From: Astropecten irregularis
Taxonomy: Eukaryota; Echinodermata; Asteroidea; Paxillosida; Astropectinidae
DNA length: 64,000 nucleotides
NCBI GenBank assembly: GCA_963971285.1
Contig: OZ020248.1
Coordinates: 6,696,001-6,760,000, forward strand
Direction: 5' to 3'
Shown here: one piece after another, positions 57,233 through 64,000 of the stretch
Layout: every line of letters starts with the position of its first letter
Numbering within the stretch: position 1 is the first letter of the stretch
Translations under genes and position numbers: made by a program
The notes under the pieces: generated by a model
Told to the model about the DNA's origin: nothing
Database searches by the model: none
The model's input: only the letters and a program-made list of their open reading frames with translations

Positions 57233-57515
57233 AGTGCTGTGGCCTAGTGGTCTGGTGTGTCTCAATCTTCAAATTGTGGGTTCGAATCCAGCCATGGTTT
57301 GTAGTGCTTGCGTCCTTGGGCAAAAAGACGCTCTGTCACATATTGCTCCTCTTCACCCAGGTGCAAATGGGTACCTGTGAGGGTAGAGATGGCTTTGTGT
57401 GTTTGATTATCCCTGCGTGCTTTGCAGGCAGCTGGGGGCTGTTTACTCCCCAGGGAGTTGATATTGTTTCAGGAATGTTTATGGGGCCCGATGACCAGGG
57501 ATAATAATAATATAG
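57233..57515 (+). repeat. SINE-2 copy, near full length
   Basis: GTGGCCTAGTGGTCTGGTGT (A box), GTGGGTTCGAATCCAGCC (B box), body, 3' GGGCCCGATGACCAGGGATA and an ATA tail. Confidence 0.85.
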
Positions 57516-57917
57516 TAATTGCTGTGATTTAGTTGACTAAAAAGAGCATTTCAAAAAATTATTAACATTGAAAACAAAAGTAATATTAACAGCAAATATC
57601 AGACAAAATCATGCTCATTTTATTTTTCTCAAAAATATTGTTATTTTTATTCACCCCAGAACTTTACAAAATGTCTAAATATTTACAAATGGATACATAC
57701 ATACATAGACACTGAAATTACAGGTTTATGATCATGATGCAATAGGAAAAAGATGTCAAAAGCAAATTTGGCAGCATACAGCGGTACTTAGATTTTATTG
57801 CAATCCGTCGTCATTGAAGAAATAGAAGACATCATTTCCACACATAAAACGTGAAGTAAAGTCAGGAAAAGACTTTCCCACTGGCAAAAGAGTTTAATCA
57901 AATAATCTAAAACTGAG

Positions 57918-58141
57918 GCCTTTTCCAAACCTCGGCTCCGGCTCCGGCTTTGTCTCTGTCATCTATATGCTGAAAATATAGGTTGTTGTTTTTCATTGAA
58001 GCTGTAGCTCTGTTTTCTTTTTCAAACCAGAGAATCTACTTTCAAACCACAGCAAAAAGCCTCTATTTTGAAACCTATTATTTTAAAATGGATTTTAAAA
58101 AATGGAGCCGGAGCCTGAGCCAAGATTTTGGAAAAGGCCCC
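57918..58141. mobile_element. MITE with GGCCTTTTCCAAA ends
   Basis: GGCCTTTTCCAAACCTCGGC and GATTTTGGAAAAGGCC are inverted; next inner arms CGGCTCCGGCTCCGG / GGAGCCGGAGCC. Core ATATGCTGAAAATATAGGTT shared with 35097. Confidence 0.8.
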
Positions 58142-58734
58142 TTGTATGTTGTGCGGGAGATTTTGTGCACTGCAAGATATGCTGATTAAAAGTAATATAT
58201 ACATCACATTTTTGAAACTTAACTTTCAAATTGCAGTTATAATCTTTTCCCCCCAAGTTTGACATTTTGAAGTGAAGGTCGTAAAAAATGGCAGAATAGG
58301 AAAATGACCTCCTCAGTAATGTATGTAACTTCACCTTTGATCCAAGTATATAAAGGCACATGCTCCCCTAAAATGAGCAGGTTTTACACTCTAGGGGTCT
58401 GAAGTTTTGAAGAAATATCCTTTCTTCAAGGGCTAACACAAAGACTGCCATCTGTAATTATTCTACCCAGTGCCCTCATTTCATTATTTAGCTAATAACA
58501 AAAGAAGCAACTTTAGCCTACTGTTAATTTTGTTCATTACAAAATGTACAAGAATTAAAAACCATTGGGTTCTTAGTATTTCTGCAGAAAAAGGAACATT
58601 TTTAATAAATAAAGCATTTAGTTCAGATGAAAAACAAAAATCACCTTTCAAATCATCATTGGTGTCCTTAAATCATCAATATGCTTCAAAACAAAACAGG
58701 TTGAATTTTTTGTGAGCATTTTTTTATACAGCTT

Positions 58735-59071
58735 TCAGGCAAAAATATATTAACAAAACCTTTCCCTTTCGTTTTTGCCAACGAAAATTAATGGGCAAAA
58801 ATATCAAGAAAGATACATTAATTGCAGTCATCTGTGAAATTTCCATTCCCATACGGTGCCCACATTTTGAGAGAACAGTGAAAAACGCTCATGGTATTTT
58901 AAAATCTATTCACAGGTCAACAGGTCACAGGTTATACTATTTTCTGGCAGAAAAATATTAATGGTGTGTTTCTAACCTCACCATCTTTATACCTTGTATG
59001 GGCATGGAGGTAGGTAAATCTGTAAAGATGTCTGTTTTGGTACACTACCAAAGTATTATGTTACCTTTATA
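58735..59071. mobile_element. AAAGGTA fold-back element, left end decayed
   Basis: Interior ATCAAGAAAGATACATTAAT and TCATCTGTGAAATTTCCATT; right end ACCAAAGTATTATGTTACCT-TTA. Confidence 0.65.
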
Positions 59072-59096
59072 ACACTGTTAAACAGAAAATATACAA

Positions 59097-59292
59097 TACA
59101 AGTAATAATAAACTGCTGCAAGCTGCTCATCAACCAAAATAATGACCTGAAATTTAAAAAATGCTTGGAGTTAGGAGGGCCTGACAAATGTTTATTCCTA
59201 GCAGGATCTTTCTCAAAGGCTGAAATTTATTTAGCCTTTGATAAAGATCCTGCTAAGATTGAAACACATCAGTCACTCCTAACTCCAAGAAA
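59097..59292. repeat. GATCC-hairpin dispersed repeat, two facing copies
   Basis: CAAGCTGCTCATCAACCAAA, TGCTTGGAGTTAGGAGGGCC, GCAGGATCTTTCTCAAAGG, then inverted AGCCTTTGATAAAGATCCTG and CAGTCACTCCTAACTCCAAG. Confidence 0.7.
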
Positions 59293-59603
59293 ATACACTA
59301 ATTTGCTTAGCTTTACTGGGTTTCTGTACATTATAGTTTGGGATCAGATTCCTGCAGAAAACAGTGTGAGCCAGTTAACAAAATGCAAATTTACTGGGCA
59401 AAATGAGTTTCGAATTGATGCCAACTATTATAAGCAATCACAGCACACAATCACTATCCAGCAGTGTTATAAATTATTCAAACAAAGATAAATTCTGTTC
59501 TTTTTGCCTCAAACTAGTATTTCAGTGAGACAGAAAACACACACACACTCACAGTCAACAGATATTAACATATCAAACTATAAAAGGAAATTATTTACAT
59601 GTA

Positions 59604-59609
59604 TTTATT
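59604..59609 (-). terminator. Polyadenylation signal AATAAA
   Basis: The minus strand reads TAATAAATAC about 180 nt after the stop of the two-exon small membrane-protein gene. This is a plausible poly(A) signal for it; the word also occurs by chance in AT-rich DNA. Confidence 0.35.
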
Positions 59610-59789
59610 ACAATTGTACAACTTTTATAAATAGTTCACATTTTCATCAGTTAACGATGTAATATTAATAGTGTATGTTTATCTACAAATTCGTCTAATT
59701 TACATAATTTTACAATTTTTTTTATAATAAAACATGTGGCAGATTTGTTTTAAAGTACTTGATTTTAGTGTCTTTTCAGCAATCGGTGG

Positions 59790-62700
59790 TCATTGGCTTT
59801 TGTTCCTCTGTGTTCGCCATTGGTTACTCTTCTGTGAAGAATAAACCCTGTAAAAAAAGAAAAATAAGTAACTTGTAAGATAGACATTATAAGTAGTGCT
59901 CATGCTAGGATTTAAAAAATATTGTATCAGATGTCTTAAAAAAAAGTACCATTACAAAGACACATTATAATGGGTACTCTATGAAGAATGTTGTTTTTCC
60001 AAACTTTGTTGCTCCGATATAGGGACATGTTCATGCACTGTAAGAACTGTTTACTCACAGTTTTTTTGGCTTTCTTGACAATGTCAAAATTGCCTTTGTT
60101 TTTGTTTAACGTCATTTTGCTTTGTTTAACAGCATTTCATGTTTTGCTAAATGTTATTTGCACACGAATAAGTAAAGGGTGTAATAACAAAATTTTCTTT
60201 TAAAAGTGCATAAATAGTTTTTACTGTGTTATATCCTATGTATAGCATTTTGGCATAGCTTAGCCATAATGACTCATGTGAAATGTTTTGTACTTTTAAG
60301 TAAAGTTCTGATTCCAAAATATGCAACTGCACCCACAATGTTAGGCGGAAAAGTGACTGAATTTGAAAAAGGATTTACCATAGGCTTATGCAGAGTTGCA
60401 TGTAAGCCCCTAAGCTCACAAACAATATTCATTACTCCCCATAAAAACCAAAAGATGAATGGTGAAAAATCAGTGACTCATGTCAGAAAATTTTATGAGC
60501 TGATACAAATAAAACAAGAACAACAAAATCACAACTCAATTGAGAATTGCCAAGTTCATTAGTTCATAAAACTTTTCATCCGTAACTTGACTTCTACATG
60601 TATGTATGAGTGGTTTGTGGTAATTGTGATGCAGTATATACATGTAGTGCTGAGGGATCTTGTACATACATGTACGTAATATACAGGGTGTCCCAAAAAA
60701 TGCAACACTTTGTGTCGAGAACTATTTTTATGAAAATTGAACTGTTTGCCACTTCGAGATTCAGGTATGTGATACAGCCATGTCTCGGCTATCACCATGT
60801 AGAATTTGAGCAAAATTGGAATGAAATTGAAGGAAAAAACTAAGACTGAATCTTTCATCTTTCTTTCAATGCACATTATGTGTGTATTGACCACTTATTC
60901 TGGAATACTGCAAATTTGTTTTAAAAGAGTACTCTTTCAATTTGTCATATTTCTGCCAATTTCAGCCTGATTTTGCTTAAATTGTACAAGGTGATAGCCA
61001 AGACATAGCTGTATCATAAAGCTGAATCTTGAAGTGATAAACAGTTTTTTCTGGGACAGCCTGTATAGGATTGAACAGTTTTTTTTCCATAGCACACCAC
61101 AATGTCCTGTCCAGCATTGCTGTAATCTGTTTTCACTGAAGCTGTTAAGAAGATGTCCCCAAATCTGTAAATTGAGAAGGCTACCCTAAGTTGGTCTTAA
61201 AAACTCCCCACCTAGCCTAGACTGTTTGGCATTAGACAAGAGAGAGTCTTTTCATGTCAGAGATTTGTCACTCTTTTGAAGATGGATTTTCAAGATTTTC
61301 TCTTAAACCTATTAGTGGATAGTTCCTGTTTGAGTTTCCAAACATCTTTTGAGTTTTACACAGACAAATGTTTTTTTTCTCTGAGCTTAATCTCTTTAGG
61401 AGAGGATTGGATGGGTATTGTATGTCAGGATGATTAGGTCTACCCACATTTTTCCAAAAGTTGCTAAATTTTGGGCTCGGAGCAGAAAGTTGTGCACAGC
61501 GAATACATTTTCGCACTTTCACACTACCATGTATAAAAACGGCCTGTTGTGGGGCCAATTTCACAGCCCTGCTTAGCACAAAAATTTGCTAACCATGACA
61601 TTTCTGTCTTAATAATAAATGCAGGATTAAAAAACAAATGTCCAATGTTTTGTTTATCACTTGTGATTGTTCTTTGGCTGTTGTTTGCTGACCATGAATA
61701 TCAAATGGAATGTTTAATGGTTGTTTGTTTTGTGCTAAGCAATTTTTTTTTCTGCTTAACAGCTCCATGAAATTGGCCCCAGATTGATTGATAAAAGAAC
61801 AAAATATTAAGCAGAGATCAGATGTGCTTAGTAGTAAACTCAATAACAGAAGTGACCCATCATGCCTGTAGGTCTCGTTAATCCTCCAATTGACTGCCCG
61901 TTATTAAACCCCCAAACTCTCTTTGGCAAAGTGCCAACATTGCTGACCTTACTACTGACAGTACCCAGTCAGTAGTAGGTGGGTGTGCGCAGGCCTTTTG
62001 TTGGCAATTTCTGCAACCCATCGACTTTTCATCGGCCGTCCGCCAAACCGATCAATAATCTTTTTCAAAAGATGCACATCATCTTTAAACCAATGAGGAT
62101 TAAGCATTCATGGGTCATTCCACTAGGCAGGGTCGGTGAATTTATTTTCAGGGTGTCAATGTTGCATAAGCAAAGATGTACGTTATATTCTGTTTATGTA
62201 CATTTAATTACGACTCTTAATTGGCATTGTTATGTTTTGATTATTTTCCTGTTGAACATGTTTAGAGATAAATTTCATTCCAGTTTTAGGAACATAAAAA
62301 TTATGCACTTCATTCAAAACAATTTAAGGACTGTATAGATATCGAAGGCCATACATGTACCACTATTACAAAATGGTGCCTCAAACAGCTTCACTGTGAG
62401 TGTATGGTTTCTTGCAATTTGCACACTCTAACTTTGTCTGTTTTTATTTATTTGGACCCCAACAGAAATAATTGCCTTGGAGTAAGCACAGACATGAAAT
62501 TGGACCCACAGTCAAAAGCTGGTTAAAAGTTGTGGTGGAAAATGTATTGTGAAATCTGCAAATTTTCAGGCCACAAAAAAGTTCTAAACCTCAGATATGC
62601 ATAGATTTTCTGGGAACCTTTCTACTTAAAAAAATTTCAATTGTATTGGAATTATTCATGGGAAAATCCCCCAAATAAACAGCTCCATTGTGAAATCTAA

Positions 62701-62995
62701 TATGCAATATGAAAGTGAAATTAAAAGAAGGTCAGGGAAACTGTGGACATTCGTAGAAGTATTTCACTCTCACTTCCTTAAAGTCCCTCGATCTGTCTTA
62801 ACCGCAGAAGCACATGAACCGTAAACACAGTTACCTCTGGTACAAGACTCGGTCAGGCAGGAAGTAGGCTTGTTTGCTCTGCAGAGCAGTCACAAAAGTG
62901 CAGCCAAAGAAGCCAAAGAAAAACCTTTCCCCGTCTTTCGCCACATTAAAAGCCACTGAGACCAATCTTTTCAAATATCGACCAACAAAGGGCAT
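59790..62995 (-). CDS. Small single-pass membrane protein, two exons (unrecognised)
   Basis: Exon 1 coding 62995-62835 ends in CCAGAG|GTAACT; exon 2 coding 59847-59790 follows a very strong acceptor (TTATTTTTCTTTTTTTACAG). Phases match exactly (AG|G, an Arg codon), giving 72 residues and a TGA stop. The start MPFVGRYLKRL has A at -3; two in-frame ATGs 13 and 18 codons upstream are alternatives. The protein has a basic amphipathic start, a hydrophobic aromatic stretch (FFFGFFGCTFV, about 25-35), an ending to exon 1 of YFLPDRVLYQR, and a polar, basic tail. AATAAA lies at 59604-59609, about 180 nt past the stop. The shape recalls small mitochondrial or ER membrane subunits, but I do not recognise the family. 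The 3.0 kb intron holds two fold-back MITEs. Codon-like sequence, two good splice sites and phase agreement are the support. Confidence 0.6.
60681..61066. mobile_element. MITE with TATACAGGGTGTCCCA ends
   Basis: Inverted ends TATACAGGGTGTCCCA and TGGGACAGCCTGTATA (two mismatches) with long inverted inner arms (GATTCAGGTATGTGATACAG / CTGTATCATAAAGCTGAATC). TA may be the target site. Lies in the small membrane-protein gene's intron. Confidence 0.75.
61552..61789. mobile_element. GGGGCCAATTTCA MITE, best copy
   Basis: GGGGCCAATTTCACAGCCCT ... CAGCTCCATGAAATTGGCCCC, 238 bp, with GCTTAGCACAAAAATTTGCT and TTTGTGCTAAGCAATTT inner arms. In the same intron. Confidence 0.8.
61790..62834. other. Intron of the small membrane-protein gene, nothing else seen
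   Basis: A 119-codon plus frame (61979-62338) has no family features or splice sites. Confidence 0.35.
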
Positions 62996-63330
62996 TTTCC
63001 TTGCGTGACTTGACAGTGCTCACTGGAGCACATTGGGTGGGTCATGGCATGAATGAAAAGTACGGATTGCTTTTTTTTAGTCGGTTACAAAATTGGGGTT
63101 TTGTGTAAACTACACCACAAACATTGGAACAGGGTTCTGCATACTAACAAGCTGTCCTATACAGTACTTGGAGAAAGCAGATTCCCAACAAAAGCACTTG
63201 ACTCGGACATGCTAAAGTCTCCCCCATCCCCTTTACTCAAGGACCCATCCATGACAGGAATCTGCATTTCAAAAGATGTGCTGTAAATTGCTACATCTAC
63301 CTGGATCACCTGCTCGGTCCTCTAATGACC

Positions 63331-63571
63331 TGGGGCCAATTTCATAGAAATGCTTAGCACCAAAACTCGCTAAGCATGACATTTCTGTCTTAGTAAAAAC
63401 AGGATTAACAACCAAATTCCCGTGTGTTGTGTATCTCTTACAATTGGTCTTAGGCTGTTGTTCGCTGACCGTGAATATCAAATGGAATTTTCAATGGTGC
63501 TTTGGTTTATTGGGCAAGTTATTTTTGTGCTAAGCAATTTTTTGTGCTAAGCAGCTCTATAAAATTGGACC
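63331..63571. mobile_element. GGGGCCAATTTCA MITE
   Basis: GGGGCCAATTTCATAGAAAT ... AAGCAGCTCTATAAAATTGG-ACCC; interior GACCGTGAATATCAAATGGA. Confidence 0.75.
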
Positions 63572-64000
63572 CAGTCTCTGTGACAGAGACTAAATATTTG
63601 GAGTTTGCTCTTGGGTGGTTCTCTTGAAGACCACTTCATTCACAGTACATCACTGTGATGGCTTTGTGTGTATTGCTTTAAGCATGCAATTAGACATAGT
63701 TATTAGTTCAATGGTCTTGGACAGTGTACACATGTACTTCAATTTCTTTTAATCCGAGCTTACATGCATGTAGGTACTCAATCCAGGACCAATCAAGAGA
63801 TGTAGGCTTACTTGTACCTTGATTATTCTGGTGGACTTGGAATACAAAAAAAAAACCTGATCAAGTTGACTCTGAACCCAATATTGGAGTTTTTAATAAT
63901 TGGAGCATTTTGGGGTTATGCTGAAAGAATTCATCGTCACTTGCTGTTGTTAGATTCCAGTATTCAAATGTGAATTCACTGTGCATTTTGTTGATTTGTC
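63572..64000. other. No gene seen
   Basis: AT-rich end of the window with no supported feature. Confidence 0.4.

Noticed and set aside
61979-62338. 119-codon plus frame
   Set aside because: Lies in the intron of the minus-strand gene; no motif, no splice context, AT-rich second half.

Overview
This 64 kb window is animal nuclear DNA: AT-rich, with long introns and intergenic stretches full of dispersed short repeats and fold-back elements. Three intact single-exon genes encode inward-rectifier potassium (Kir) channels. The very frequent ACATGTA and GTAGGCCTAC words, the tRNA-derived SINE-like repeats and the GGGGCCGATTTCA-ended fold-back elements fit a marine deuterostome, most likely an echinoderm. 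That placement is inference from composition; no rRNA or mitochondrial marker is present.

The Kir genes are all on the minus strand: KirA 13260-14834, KirB 38242-39756 and KirC 50376-51899. Each has the Kir core of two membrane segments, a TIGYG filter, the TM2 aspartate for strong rectification, a PKKR phosphoinositide patch and a large cytoplasmic domain, and each ends in a class I PDZ ligand. All three carry an aspartate where sodium-activated GIRK channels have one. KirB and KirC are close paralogues with an unusual N-terminal extension (two CxxC pairs), a PPxY motif and ESDV/ESDI tails. KirA is more Kir2-like. KirA and KirC have strong splice donors just after their stop codons. KirB and KirC have acceptors just before their start codons, so the genes probably have non-coding 5' and 3' exons.

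Three smaller genes are proposed. At 59790-62995 (minus) two exons spell a 72-residue single-pass membrane protein. At 23737-29059 (plus) two phase-matched exons belong to an unrecognised gene. At 11956-12195 (minus) one ORF encodes a 79-residue signal-peptide, cysteine-rich product. Everything else that could be assigned is repeat: two main tRNA-like families and a third single copy; Tourist/Harbinger-like MITEs; a GGGGCC(A/G)ATTTCA fold-back superfamily; an AAAGGTA-ended fold-back family; a GATCC-hairpin dispersed repeat; a 980-bp fold-back element whose inverted termini are themselves tandem repeats (5735-6714); and a 63-bp-period minisatellite (32314-33150). Several elements sit inside others, giving a relative insertion order.

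Layout: 1-12 kb repeats with no confident gene; 12-15 kb small secreted ORF and KirA; 15-23 kb repeats and a possible upstream exon; 23-31 kb plus-strand candidate gene with repeats in its intron; 31-38 kb minisatellite and MITE field; 38-40 kb KirB; 40-50 kb repeats and a possible KirB promoter; 50-54 kb KirC and its likely promoter; 54-64 kb SINEs and the small membrane-protein gene.
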